Positions 9,252 through 17,938 of a stretch of 64,000 nucleotides of DNA are shown here, piece after piece (positions within the stretch are counted from its first letter, which is position 1; every line of letters starts with the position of its first letter). Both the position numbers and the translations under genes were made by a program. The stretch is from JAGDZR01 sp049115695 (GTDB taxonomy: Bacteria > Bacteroidota > Bacteroidia > Cytophagales > Cyclobacteriaceae): NCBI GenBank assembly GCA_049115695.1, contig JAGDZR010000010.1, forward strand, positions 166,250 through 230,249, read 5' to 3'. The notes beneath the pieces are model-generated. The model worked only from the letters and a program-made list of their open reading frames with translations. It searched no databases and had not been told where the DNA came from.

Positions 9252-10674
9252 TGTATTCATTTTTCTTTTGCTCCAATCCAGCATTTCTTCTGCTCAAGAA
9301 ACCAAGTCATTTGTTCACGCACTAAAAACTACCCCCCAATCTCAAATTGTGTTTTCGGGTGATCACATCACAGCGGTTGCTGTAACTGTTGAGGATCCGG
9401 TATTGATGATTGTGACACTCGTTGCTGACTCAATGGAACTGTTGGTGCCCTTTGATCAGGACGCAGATGGAAATCAATACTTTTTGTCTCTTCCTTATCC
9501 CATTTCTGAAGGTACGATAGTTTTAGAACATCCGGCTCCCGTAGCACTCTACCTTATCAACAGTGGAACTCTTTCAAAAGCCACCAGAACGGAAAGTCTA
9601 ACCCTGAACAGTTGCAGCGAACCCGTCACATACATTCCACAAAGCAGTTGGAGAGAAGGGCTTCCCGCTCCCAATTACAACAGATCATTTCATCAAGTTG
9701 AGCATGTAATCCTACATCATTCAGCAGGATCAAATACCAACACAAATTACACTCAGGTGGTAAGGGATATTTACCTCTACCATACTCAGGTGAATGGGTG
9801 GTCTGACATAGGTTACAACTATCTGGTGGCCCAAAATGGAGCACTATATGCGGGGCGAGATCCGGATGAAGGCGAGCAAAACCTGGTTAGGGGAGCACAT
9901 TTTTGTGGTAAAAATACAGGTACAATGGGGATCTGCTTATTGGGTAATTATCAAACCACTACACCATCAAATGCCTCAATAACTACAGTTTATAGATTCC
10001 TCACACTTGTATTCTCTGAATTGGATTTAAACCCCCTTGAATCAGCTGTACATCGAGGAAATGAACTTGGTCGTCTTGCAGGTCACAGAGATGGATGTGC
10101 CACGCTATGCCCGGGCGAAAACTATTATGCACAACTAACGGATATCAGACAAACAGTTTTTGAGGGAGTTGCGCCATGTGTCGTTGATCCTGAAATGACA
10201 TTTACCGTAAGTGACTCTCTGATAGCTCCAGGTGAATCCATCACTTTGAGTCATCAAAATATTGGTTACAAACTGATCAATTGGGTAGCGCCCGGAGGAA
10301 ATCCATCATTAAGTGACGCAGATTCAATCAATGTTACTTTTCACAAACCCGGCTCATATGACATTTCAATGATAGTTGAATGGTTAGGAGAACTGGATAC
10401 GCTTACTAAATACGATATCGTAAAAGTGACATATCAAGCTGATTTACCAATATTTTATCCCAATCCACTTAGCGAAAATCGAATACTGGAAATGGATTTT
10501 GAGGAGACAATAGAACAGATACAATTATTTGATAAGTCAGGTAATCAATTGGCCTTTTGGAATGACGTTTCCAGTCCTATTCAGCTACCGCTTCACTTGA
10601 ACAGAGGAGTTTACTTCCTCTATTTCAAATTTGAAGATAGATGGTTGAGTCGGAAGGTTGTGCTAAGGAACTAA
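9208..10674 (+). CDS. Secreted N-acetylmuramoyl-L-alanine amidase (PGRP domain) with T9SS sorting domain
   Basis: Predicted peptidoglycan amidase exported by Sec and then the type IX system. From ATG 9208 the 488-residue product has a signal peptide ending near SSA-QE (about residue 30), a unique region, then a PGRP/amidase domain (about 160-310). Apparent zinc ligands are in ILHHSAG (His170), GHRDG (His293) and LCPGE (Cys301). A PKD-like segment (about 325-405) follows, then a C-terminal T9SS type A domain beginning FYPNPLSENRI and ending SRKVVLRN. Upstream in-frame starts lie inside the desulfurase gene and would bury the signal peptide. It meets the convergent M20 gene tail to tail with 4 nt overlap. 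Confidence 0.85.
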   Translation: MQLKNLVSFSLFRHSVFIFLLLQSSISSAQETKSFVHALKTTPQSQIVFSGDHITAVAVTVEDPVLMIVTLVADSMELLVPFDQDADGNQYFLSLPYPISEGTIVLEHPAPVALYLINSGTLSKATRTESLTLNSCSEPVTYIPQSSWREGLPAPNYNRSFHQVEHVILHHSAGSNTNTNYTQVVRDIYLYHTQVNGWSDIGYNYLVAQNGALYAGRDPDEGEQNLVRGAHFCGKNTGTMGICLLGNYQTTTPSNASITTVYRFLTLVFSELDLNPLESAVHRGNELGRLAGHRDGCATLCPGENYYAQLTDIRQTVFEGVAPCVVDPEMTFTVSDSLIAPGESITLSHQNIGYKLINWVAPGGNPSLSDADSINVTFHKPGSYDISMIVEWLGELDTLTKYDIVKVTYQADLPIFYPNPLSENRILEMDFEETIEQIQLFDKSGNQLAFWNDVSSPIQLPLHLNRGVYFLYFKFEDRWLSRKVVLRN

Positions 10675-12188
10675 TTCGGGTCCATTGTCATCAGTGCTCC
10701 CATTAATTTGATCCCGTACCACAAATTGCCTATCCTGAGATTCTCATCTGCTGCATGCTGATTGTTATCAAAATTGGCAATCGGTACGATAATCGATGGT
10801 TTCTGCATCACATCAGTAAATAAATACAATGGAAGCGAGCCACCCATGCTCGGTAGCAAGACCAATTCATTCCCCACAACATCTCTCGCTCTTTCAATGA
10901 CTTGTTTTGCAAATGGATTTTCCATTGACGTCTTTGCCGCAGAATAGCCTCCCCCTCTCTCAATCTTCACTATTTTGGAATATTTCAGCCTTTCTTCTTT
11001 AGTAGGCTCCTCCCTTACAATGAAATACCCCTGCTTCTCTACATGTGCTTCTACCAGGTCTTTCATTTTTTCGGGATCACACCCCGGCACCAACCTCATT
11101 CCTATTGATGCGGTAGCGCTGGACGGAATTACATTTCTGGCTAATTGCCCCACATTACCGCTGCTCAGTCCTCTAATGGTTAAGGATGGGTACATGAGTC
11201 TTTCATACAGCTGTTCACTCCCTTCTGTCTCAGCCAGACCAAGTTCATTTTTCAACGCTGCATCAATTTCAGGAATATTAGCTAGTGCTTCAATATCCGA
11301 AGCACTCAGTGGCGAAACATCATCGTAAAATCCATCAATGATTACATTCCCATCTTTATCCTTCATGCTAGCAATCAAGCTCGAGATCATCTGGCCCGGC
11401 ACTGGAGCCCAATTTCCATAATGACCACTGTGCAAGGGTCTGTTTGGACCATAGGTGGTGATTTCCATTCCCGTGACCCCTCGAACACCGAAAACCAATT
11501 GTGGTTGCCGAGACTGGTGCTCTGGTCCATCACAAAACATCCAAAGATCAATTTGATCAATCAATTCTCTATTGTCTTCCAGATACTTGCGTAATTGTCT
11601 GGAGCCAGCCTCTTCCTGACCTTCAAAAAAGAAAACCAGATTAGAAGTAATGTCCAACTCATTTGCCTGTATTGCGTCAAGTGCTTTTAAAATGGCAATG
11701 ATGGGGCCTTTGTCATCTCCTGCCGACCTGGCATATATCCTCCAGTCCTCGTTAACAGGCTCCCCTGCCGCTGGCAAATCAATACTTTTTCCACCATCAG
11801 TTATCAAACCATCATATAGTGTCGGATCCCATGGGTCATTGGTCCAGTCCGATTTGTTTACCGGCTGACCATCATAATGCACATAAAAGGCAATTGTCCG
11901 CTTGGCGTTCTTCACTGGCAAATACCCAAACACAATTGGAGGTGTTCCAACCATTCTGAGAAGTTTGGACTCCACTCCCCTCTTTTCGAGTTCAATCTTA
12001 ATGTAGTCGGCATTGCGGTTGATGTTGGGTAAGTCAAAAGCCACATTCGGTATTGCAAGCAACTTTGTGAATTCACCCAGAATCTGGACTTCATTAGCAT
12101 CAATGTACTGTTCAAAAAATGCTATATCACGCTGACCAAATGAAAAAGTGATCTGAAAAATCAGTAAAGCTTTGAACAAGTGTTTCAT
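10671..12188 (-). CDS. Secreted M20 family metallopeptidase (dipeptidase)
   Basis: Zinc di-/carboxypeptidase of the M20/ArgE/DapE/CNDP type. The 505-residue product starts with a Sec signal peptide (about 1-19, ending SFGQ). Metal ligand motifs are in order: VHYDGQP, GDDKGP, the catalytic/ligand pair in FFEGQEEAGS, and the C-terminal NNQHAADEN histidine. The dimerisation 'lid' lies between, around the SGHYGNWAPVPG stretch. It is monocistronic as far as can be seen, facing away from a 58-nt gap before the peroxiredoxin stop. Substrate is not predictable. Confidence 0.92.
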   Translation of the reverse strand: MKHLFKALLIFQITFSFGQRDIAFFEQYIDANEVQILGEFTKLLAIPNVAFDLPNINRNADYIKIELEKRGVESKLLRMVGTPPIVFGYLPVKNAKRTIAFYVHYDGQPVNKSDWTNDPWDPTLYDGLITDGGKSIDLPAAGEPVNEDWRIYARSAGDDKGPIIAILKALDAIQANELDITSNLVFFFEGQEEAGSRQLRKYLEDNRELIDQIDLWMFCDGPEHQSRQPQLVFGVRGVTGMEITTYGPNRPLHSGHYGNWAPVPGQMISSLIASMKDKDGNVIIDGFYDDVSPLSASDIEALANIPEIDAALKNELGLAETEGSEQLYERLMYPSLTIRGLSSGNVGQLARNVIPSSATASIGMRLVPGCDPEKMKDLVEAHVEKQGYFIVREEPTKEERLKYSKIVKIERGGGYSAAKTSMENPFAKQVIERARDVVGNELVLLPSMGGSLPLYLFTDVMQKPSIIVPIANFDNNQHAADENLRIGNLWYGIKLMGALMTMDPN

Positions 12189-12246
12189 AGTAATGCAATA
12201 ATCACATCAATTTAGCAAGTTGTGATTAAGCAATACGACCAATTAT

Positions 12247-13059
12247 CTAAAAAAACTGAACGTAGGAACTGGGTTTTGGCCTCAACCTATAATTTTCCGT
12301 CAGGTCTGAATATACAATGCTTCTTTTTTCGTCAATCACCAGTACGGTTGGCTTTACTGTATCTTGATCATGGCCCAGCACCTCTAGACCAATGGGCGTT
12401 CCATTTTCATGGAATAAATTGAGTGTTTTAGCCGCTTCCGCTTCTCGGTCTATCAGAAATTCCGCCTCTACTCCAAACTTTTTGGCCAGCTTGATCGTCT
12501 TTTTGGCGGGCTGGGGACTTATAAATATAAGCTTTGCCCCCTTTTCAGAAAGTTTCTTATAATCGCTTATCAATTCCTTGATCTGCGCCATGCAAAATGG
12601 GCACCAATTGCCTCGATAAAACATGATCACGCTCTTTCCAAATGTGGATGATTTGATCACCTTTCCATCGATATCTTCAACCTGAAAATGCGGAAGCTTT
12701 TTGCCCTTTTCCAGTCCCGAACGCTTACCTAAGCCAGAATACCAGAATGCATACAACCACCATCCTGCCATGATGCCCAAAGTCGGAAAATTGGTGAGTA
12801 AATCTCTAGTCTCCAACTTATTGAAAACCAAAGCCGCAATACCCGTTAGATAGATCAAAATAGTCCAGAGCGGTAGTCCAGATCTGTTTCTGGGAATTGT
12901 AAACACATATAAAGTCCCAAAGTAGAGCATGACCATCAAAGCACAAACACCCTGGAATATCATTGTAAAACTAGGCTGTTGTAGAACTGCCATCAATGCA
13001 AATGCAAATGCAATGACTGCTCCAATAATAAACGCCGTTATAAAATATCTCTTTATCAC
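12247..13059 (-). CDS. Membrane-anchored peroxiredoxin (AhpC/TSA, thioredoxin fold)
   Basis: A 270-residue protein with four predicted N-terminal membrane helices (about 1-105) fused to an AhpC/TSA thioredoxin-like domain (about 120-265). The active site is GNWCPFCMAQ with Cys153 and Cys156, so it could act as a thiol peroxidase or bacterioferritin-comigratory-type enzyme at the membrane. The start codon is GTG, overlapping the hemH stop by 4 nt (GTGA), so it is probably translationally coupled to ferrochelatase. Pairing with heme synthesis suggests an oxidative-stress link, but that is inference. Confidence 0.8.
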   Translation of the reverse strand: MIKRYFITAFIIGAVIAFAFALMAVLQQPSFTMIFQGVCALMVMLYFGTLYVFTIPRNRSGLPLWTILIYLTGIAALVFNKLETRDLLTNFPTLGIMAGWWLYAFWYSGLGKRSGLEKGKKLPHFQVEDIDGKVIKSSTFGKSVIMFYRGNWCPFCMAQIKELISDYKKLSEKGAKLIFISPQPAKKTIKLAKKFGVEAEFLIDREAEAAKTLNLFHENGTPIGLEVLGHDQDTVKPTVLVIDEKRSIVYSDLTENYRLRPKPSSYVQFF

Positions 13060-14066
13060 ACTCTTTGCTTTACAATATTAACCAAACAATTAACCCACTG
13101 TACCTCAGTATTGAGGCTAGGCACTAAATCCCATTGCTCCCCTCCGAGAGCAATAAACTCTTCTTTATATGCCTCACCAACTTCAATAGTCGTTTCCAAA
13201 CAATCGGAAACAAATGCTGGCGAGAAAACTAATACTTTCTTTTTTCCGGTCTCTGCGAGTTGCTTAAGCGTGTCCTCAGCATATGGTTTTATCCATTCTG
13301 CTCTGCCCAATCTGCTTTGAAAACAAACTGTAAAATCTCTTTCCTTAATGCCTAGCTCAATTGCAACTAGTCTTGCAGTGGCAAAACATTGTGCTCGGTA
13401 ACACATAGAATTTTGATCGGTGAGCTTGTCACAACAACTACTCAGTTGACACCTCACATCCGCCTTTAGGATTTGTCGTTCTGGTAAACCATGAAAACTA
13501 AATACAACATGATCATACTGAGTTTTTGCAAGGTATTGTTTCCCTAGATTGACAATTGTACCTATGAAATCTTGATGGTCAAAAAACTGATTTGTGAATT
13601 TGATCTCAGGAATCACCTGCCAATCCTTTACTATCTCCATGACACGTTCTACAACTGATCCAGTGGTTGCTGATGCATATTGTGGAAACAATGGGATGAC
13701 ATGCAATTTGGTGAAGCCTTTTGATTGTATTTTCTCCAATTGCTCCCCTAGAGAAGGTTGTTGATAGCGCATGGCAAAAAAGACTGAATAATCCTCGCCA
13801 AGTGCTGCTTGCACAAGCTCTGTCAAATCCTCTGTGTAGTACTTCAATGGAGATCCGCGATCATCAAAAAGTTTTCGATATTCAGCTGCCGACTTAGGAG
13901 CTCTGAATGTCGCTATAATAAGATTGACAAGCAACCACCTCGGAATAGTCGGAATATCAATGACTCTTTTGTCCATCAAAAATTCCCTCAAATAACGCCG
14001 AACATCAGATACGGATGTAGAATCAGGGGTGCCTAAATTGACTAATAATACTGCTTGCTTACTCAT
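13056..14066 (-). CDS. hemH: Ferrochelatase
   Basis: Inserts Fe2+ into protoporphyrin IX, the last step of heme b synthesis. The 336-residue product has the N-terminal VLLVNLGTPDS, the active-site His in FSFHGLPERQ, the conserved CFQSRLGRAEWIKPY stretch and the catalytic Glu region DCLETTIEVGEAY. A longer open frame reaches 14183, but ATG 14066 gives the family N-terminus and overlaps the upstream VTT gene stop by one base (TGATG). Cysteine-rich segment SSCCDKL/MCYRAQC is in the middle; whether it binds a cluster is unknown. Confidence 0.96.
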   Translation of the reverse strand: MSKQAVLLVNLGTPDSTSVSDVRRYLREFLMDKRVIDIPTIPRWLLVNLIIATFRAPKSAAEYRKLFDDRGSPLKYYTEDLTELVQAALGEDYSVFFAMRYQQPSLGEQLEKIQSKGFTKLHVIPLFPQYASATTGSVVERVMEIVKDWQVIPEIKFTNQFFDHQDFIGTIVNLGKQYLAKTQYDHVVFSFHGLPERQILKADVRCQLSSCCDKLTDQNSMCYRAQCFATARLVAIELGIKERDFTVCFQSRLGRAEWIKPYAEDTLKQLAETGKKKVLVFSPAFVSDCLETTIEVGEAYKEEFIALGGEQWDLVPSLNTEVQWVNCLVNIVKQRV

Positions 14067-14683
14067 CAAAATATGTTGGCTTCCCAAATCACAAATGCAT
14101 AGGCAATAAATCTTACGAATCTCATCATGGAAATCCATACAAATCGACGGAAGTTGTATTTGACTGCTCCGACCAACATGCAAATACCGGAAAACGGCAA
14201 TGGGGTTAATGCAGCAACAACCACTAAAAATCCACCATACTGATTGAAATGCTTTTCAAATTTTCCAAAGACTTTCATCTTGAGCAATCTATACCATTTG
14301 GATCCCCCAAACTTGGATCCCAGGTAGTAACCTATCATTCCAGCTGCATAACTGATCAATGTGAGCGCCAACACATTCTCAATGTACAAGCTCAGAGCTT
14401 CATGTCGTAAAGACCAAATCATGAAGAACTCAGGTGGAATTATCCCGAACACAACTTCAGAAATCAGAAAAATAGAGAAAATGGCAACAGGTTGTTCATA
14501 TAAAGGTCCCATGATGACCTCAAGATCAAACCCGTAGTTTCGTTTCACATATATGTATGCTGTAACTAAAACTGCCAACCATAACAGTCCTTTTAATAAA
14601 TTTCGAAGCAAAAACTTCGCCCGGTCCGAAAATCCTTTTTTTTGGTCTTCCATGCCATTATTGATCTCTGAACTCAACACCAT
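14066..14683 (-). CDS. VTT (DedA/TVP38-like) membrane protein
   Basis: Polytopic membrane protein of the VTT/DedA superfamily, a group linked to lipid scrambling or membrane homeostasis. About five hydrophobic segments are seen, with re-entrant-type motifs GIIPPEFFMIWSLRHE and LTPLPFSGICMLVGA resembling the paired VTT half-sites, and the G-rich YYLGSKFGGSKWYR. Three in-frame starts exist (TTG 14692, ATG 14683, ATG 14653); I chose the first ATG, and 14653 is equally possible. Its stop shares one base with the hemH start, placing it first in a VTT-hemH-peroxiredoxin operon. Confidence 0.8.
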   Translation of the reverse strand: MVLSSEINNGMEDQKKGFSDRAKFLLRNLLKGLLWLAVLVTAYIYVKRNYGFDLEVIMGPLYEQPVAIFSIFLISEVVFGIIPPEFFMIWSLRHEALSLYIENVLALTLISYAAGMIGYYLGSKFGGSKWYRLLKMKVFGKFEKHFNQYGGFLVVVAALTPLPFSGICMLVGAVKYNFRRFVWISMMRFVRFIAYAFVIWEANIF

Positions 14684-14731
14684 ACAGACCAAAAAAGTTG
14701 TACGGGCTATTCAGGTTCGCAATGATAATGT

Positions 14732-15373
14732 TCAGGAGTCACTTTCCACTTCCTCCTTCTTTGGTTTTTTCGAAGAAGTCTTTTGAAAGGATACTTCCCA
14801 ATATGGGTCTTCCAACTCTGTATACTTTCTATGAAACTGTGTAAGCATCACTTTTACTGCATAGTTGAGCCTGTTCAAAGCGTCTCGATAATAGTCAACC
14901 CTATTCTTTGGGTGATAAATGAAAAACTTAATGATAGGAAATGATTGTCGTCTCAGTTGTCCTAAAGTTCTGGCGACCACCCCATCTTCAGCATTTGATT
15001 CAAGAATACTTGCAGCTTGTTCGCAATTGCTGGCCAACCCCAGAATCAATTCTCGATATATCGTGTTTACAGCATTCGGTGATGCCTTCATTCGTTCTGC
15101 TGATTCCTCACAATAGGCCTTTAGAATCCTTATGCCAGGTAAACTCATTTGCGCATTGGTGAATACATCGGGTTGCCATAAAATCTCTCTAAATGTGAAT
15201 ATCTCAGGTAACAGCTCCAGATCATATGCTTCGTCCGATTTGAGCTCGAATAACACAGACTGATCAATGTTCTCAATGGCCACTTCGGCCGCTTTTAGCG
15301 TGTAGCTCCACCCCTTTTCTTCCTTGCCAATGAGGTCAACAAAATTCCAAATCTCACTTAATGATATACGCAT
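14732..15373 (-). CDS. Conserved hypothetical protein, mostly alpha-helical
   Basis: 213-residue soluble protein that I do not recognise. It has no signal peptide or membrane segment. Predicted helices dominate, with a middle section rich in Glu/Arg/Ala and a lysine/glutamate-rich tail (SSKKPKKEEVESDS). It lies on the same strand upstream of the VTT-hemH operon with about 48 nt between them, so it may be co-transcribed. The ATG at 15373 is the first in frame. No function is proposed. Confidence 0.75.
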   Translation of the reverse strand: MRISLSEIWNFVDLIGKEEKGWSYTLKAAEVAIENIDQSVLFELKSDEAYDLELLPEIFTFREILWQPDVFTNAQMSLPGIRILKAYCEESAERMKASPNAVNTIYRELILGLASNCEQAASILESNAEDGVVARTLGQLRRQSFPIIKFFIYHPKNRVDYYRDALNRLNYAVKVMLTQFHRKYTELEDPYWEVSFQKTSSKKPKKEEVESDS

Positions 15374-15492
15374 AGTGCCTACTCCTACCCTAAAAGTAAA
15401 TGGCTAATTGCAATAAAATTGGATTTTCAATTAAAAAGAGACTTTTAAGTACATTAGAAATAACGTAAAATCAAATTACCTTCACATAGCCT

Positions 15493-17202
15493 ATGGAAAA
15501 GCAGTGGAAGTATCAAACATCACCTGATCCGGATATACTTGAGGAATTATCGCAATCACTCAATATCAATCCTCCACTCACAAGCATTCTTCTACAACGA
15601 AGGATTACCTCATTTGATCAGGCCAAAACCTTTTTCCGTCCAAAACTGGAGCAGCTTCATGATCCGTTTCTGATGAAAGATATGGACAAGGCAGTCAATA
15701 GATTATCTGAAGCAATATCAGGGAATGAAAAAATACTGGTGTATGGTGATTATGATGTGGATGGTACCACATCGGTTTCGGTGATGTACAGTTTCCTGCA
15801 ACAGCTTACGAACCAGGTTACGTATTACATTCCTGATCGCTATACGGAAGGGTATGGACTGTCTAAGCAAGGGGTAGAATTTGCAGCAGCTCAGGATTTT
15901 TCTTTACTAATCACCCTCGATTGCGGCATCAAAGCATTTGAAAATGCTGCGTATGCAAAAGAACTGGGCCTGGATCTGATCATTTGTGATCATCACCTGC
16001 CTGGCGATGAATTGCCTGTCGCCACTGCCGTACTTGATCCCAAAAGAAATGACTGTGATTATCCATATAAAGAGCTCTCCGGGTGCGGTGTTGGTTTCAA
16101 ACTAATTCATGGATTCTGCCTACAAAACACAATCGATCTTAATCTTATCTATCAGTATCTTGACCTTGTATGTGTGAGTATCGCATCTGATATCGTGCCC
16201 ATTACTGGTGAAAATAGAGTGCTCGCCTTCTACGGCCTTCAAAAACTAAACAGTTCGCCTTCTCCAGGATTAAAAGCACTCAAAAAAGTTGCCGGATTGT
16301 CGTCGAACATTTCTATTTCCGATGTAGTGTTTTACCTGGGCCCCCGCATCAATGCTGCCGGAAGATTGAGACATGCACGTGAATCTGTCAAACTCCTGAT
16401 TTGTGAAGATCAGTCAGAATTGGAAGCGTTTGCAGAGAATCTTGATTCTGTGAATATTGATCGAAGAACATTCGATAGTCAAACCACTGATGAGGCACTG
16501 GAGATGATCAGCAATTCGGAAAAGCTCCTCTCAGCAAAGAGTACTGTAGTATTCAAGGAGGATTGGCACAAAGGTGTCATAGGAATTGTGGCGAGTCGGC
16601 TAACCGAAAACTATTATCGACCCACGATAGTCCTCACGCAAAGCAATGGTAAGGCCACCGGTTCGGCACGAAGTGTAGAAGGGTTTGATATCTATGGAGC
16701 GATCTGTGAATGCCATGAGCTCCTTGAGCAATATGGTGGTCACACGCATGCTGCCGGATTGACCATGCAAACTGATAATGTCCCGGCGTTCATTAATAAA
16801 TTCGAAGAGGTGGTTGCTAAAACCATTACAGAAGACCAGCTAAAACCGACACTGCATATCGACCTGGAAGTTGACTTCTCTTTCGCTAATTTTAAAACAC
16901 TCAGCATCATCAATCAGATGGCCCCATTTGGCCCCCATAACATGCAACCCGTGTTTAGTTCTTCACAAGTTTATGTGAAGGGTGTTCCCCGACTGCTTAA
17001 AGAAAAGCACCTCAAGCTCAAAGTCTACCAAAAAGAATTCAACCAGACATTTGACGCAATTGGATTTGGATTAGGTCCGTCCATGGATTGGTTAGATCCT
17101 GACAAGCCAATACAAATAGCCTATACCATTGATATTAATGAATATCGCGGCAACAAAACCCTCCAATTGGTCCTTAAGGATATCAAACAGCATGCGACCT
17201 GA
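15493..17202 (+). CDS. recJ: Single-stranded-DNA-specific exonuclease RecJ
   Basis: 5'-3' ssDNA exonuclease used in mismatch and recombination repair. The 569-residue protein has the DHH-family motifs: DYDVDGTTS (86-94), LDCGIKAFE (143-150) and CDHHLPG (165-171). The region GPRINAAGRL and the DHHA1 motif GGHTHAAGLTM follow, with an OB domain in the last 120 residues. All metal ligands look intact and the length is typical. Its 3' end overlaps the next gene by 11 nt. Confidence 0.96.
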   Translation: MEKQWKYQTSPDPDILEELSQSLNINPPLTSILLQRRITSFDQAKTFFRPKLEQLHDPFLMKDMDKAVNRLSEAISGNEKILVYGDYDVDGTTSVSVMYSFLQQLTNQVTYYIPDRYTEGYGLSKQGVEFAAAQDFSLLITLDCGIKAFENAAYAKELGLDLIICDHHLPGDELPVATAVLDPKRNDCDYPYKELSGCGVGFKLIHGFCLQNTIDLNLIYQYLDLVCVSIASDIVPITGENRVLAFYGLQKLNSSPSPGLKALKKVAGLSSNISISDVVFYLGPRINAAGRLRHARESVKLLICEDQSELEAFAENLDSVNIDRRTFDSQTTDEALEMISNSEKLLSAKSTVVFKEDWHKGVIGIVASRLTENYYRPTIVLTQSNGKATGSARSVEGFDIYGAICECHELLEQYGGHTHAAGLTMQTDNVPAFINKFEEVVAKTITEDQLKPTLHIDLEVDFSFANFKTLSIINQMAPFGPHNMQPVFSSSQVYVKGVPRLLKEKHLKLKVYQKEFNQTFDAIGFGLGPSMDWLDPDKPIQIAYTIDINEYRGNKTLQLVLKDIKQHAT

Positions 17203-17938
17203 CCATCTAATAAGTGACCAACTGAATTATCTGAGAATAGAATCCTCCGACGTAGTGTTGATTCATTCTGCTTTGAGCGCCATTGGCCTAACAAAAAATG
17301 GGGCTGATTCATTTCTCGGTCAACTTGAAGCATATTTCGCTCATGGGTTACTACTTTTTCCAACACATACTTGGAAGTACATGGATGACCCGGGTTTTGT
17401 ATTCGATCCATTAACAAGTCCATCGTGTGTCGGAGCTTTAACAAATTTATTTCTCCAAAGGCCAGATGTATATCGTTCGTTACACCCGACTCATTCTGTT
17501 GCCGGAAAAGGGATTGGGGCAGCAGAATTTGTGCGTGGAGAAGAACATAGCAATACACCTTGCGGAATGAAAGGATGTTGGCGAAAACTTTATGAAAAAA
17601 ATGCGAAAATCATGTTTGTTGGCTGTTCGCTTAAACGAAATACCATTATCCATGGAGCAGAGGAGTGGAATGCAGTGCCCAATCGATTATCTAAAGCACC
17701 GAAAGTGTTTTCAATCAAAGTTTCTGGATCGGTCATTCAGAAAGCCTACTATACTCACGACACACCTTTTGATATTTCTGAAAACTACGCCAAAATCTTA
17801 CCTGAACTTCTCAAGAAGGGCATAGCTTGGGAAGGAACTTTGGGACAAGCAAAAACGATTGTTTGCCAAACAGCACCCATGATTGACCTGGTGTCGCAAA
17901 TTCTAGTAGATGACCCCAACTATTTTTGGACAAGTTGA
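17192..17938 (+). CDS. Aminoglycoside 3-N-acetyltransferase-fold protein (Antibiotic_NAT family)
   Basis: 248-residue member of the AAC(3)/YokD-like GNAT-unrelated acetyltransferase family, which uses acetyl-CoA. Family features are the N-terminal DVVLIHSALSAIGL, FPTHTWKY, the HPTHSVAGKG motif and VGCSLKRNTIIHGAEEW near the C-terminus. ATG 17192 lies 11 nt inside the recJ end; the in-frame codons before it are recJ sequence. Proteins of this family in environmental bacteria often have other amine substrates, for example in polysaccharide or antibiotic decoration, so resistance should not be assumed. It overlaps the convergent GMC gene by 19 nt. Confidence 0.82.
   Translation: MRPDHLISDQLNYLRIESSDVVLIHSALSAIGLTKNGADSFLGQLEAYFAHGLLLFPTHTWKYMDDPGFVFDPLTSPSCVGALTNLFLQRPDVYRSLHPTHSVAGKGIGAAEFVRGEEHSNTPCGMKGCWRKLYEKNAKIMFVGCSLKRNTIIHGAEEWNAVPNRLSKAPKVFSIKVSGSVIQKAYYTHDTPFDISENYAKILPELLKKGIAWEGTLGQAKTIVCQTAPMIDLVSQILVDDPNYFWTS

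Noticed and set aside
17192..17938. Acquired aminoglycoside-resistance gene
   Set aside because: No mobile element, integron site or altered composition surrounds it, and it is coupled to recJ, so it looks resident.
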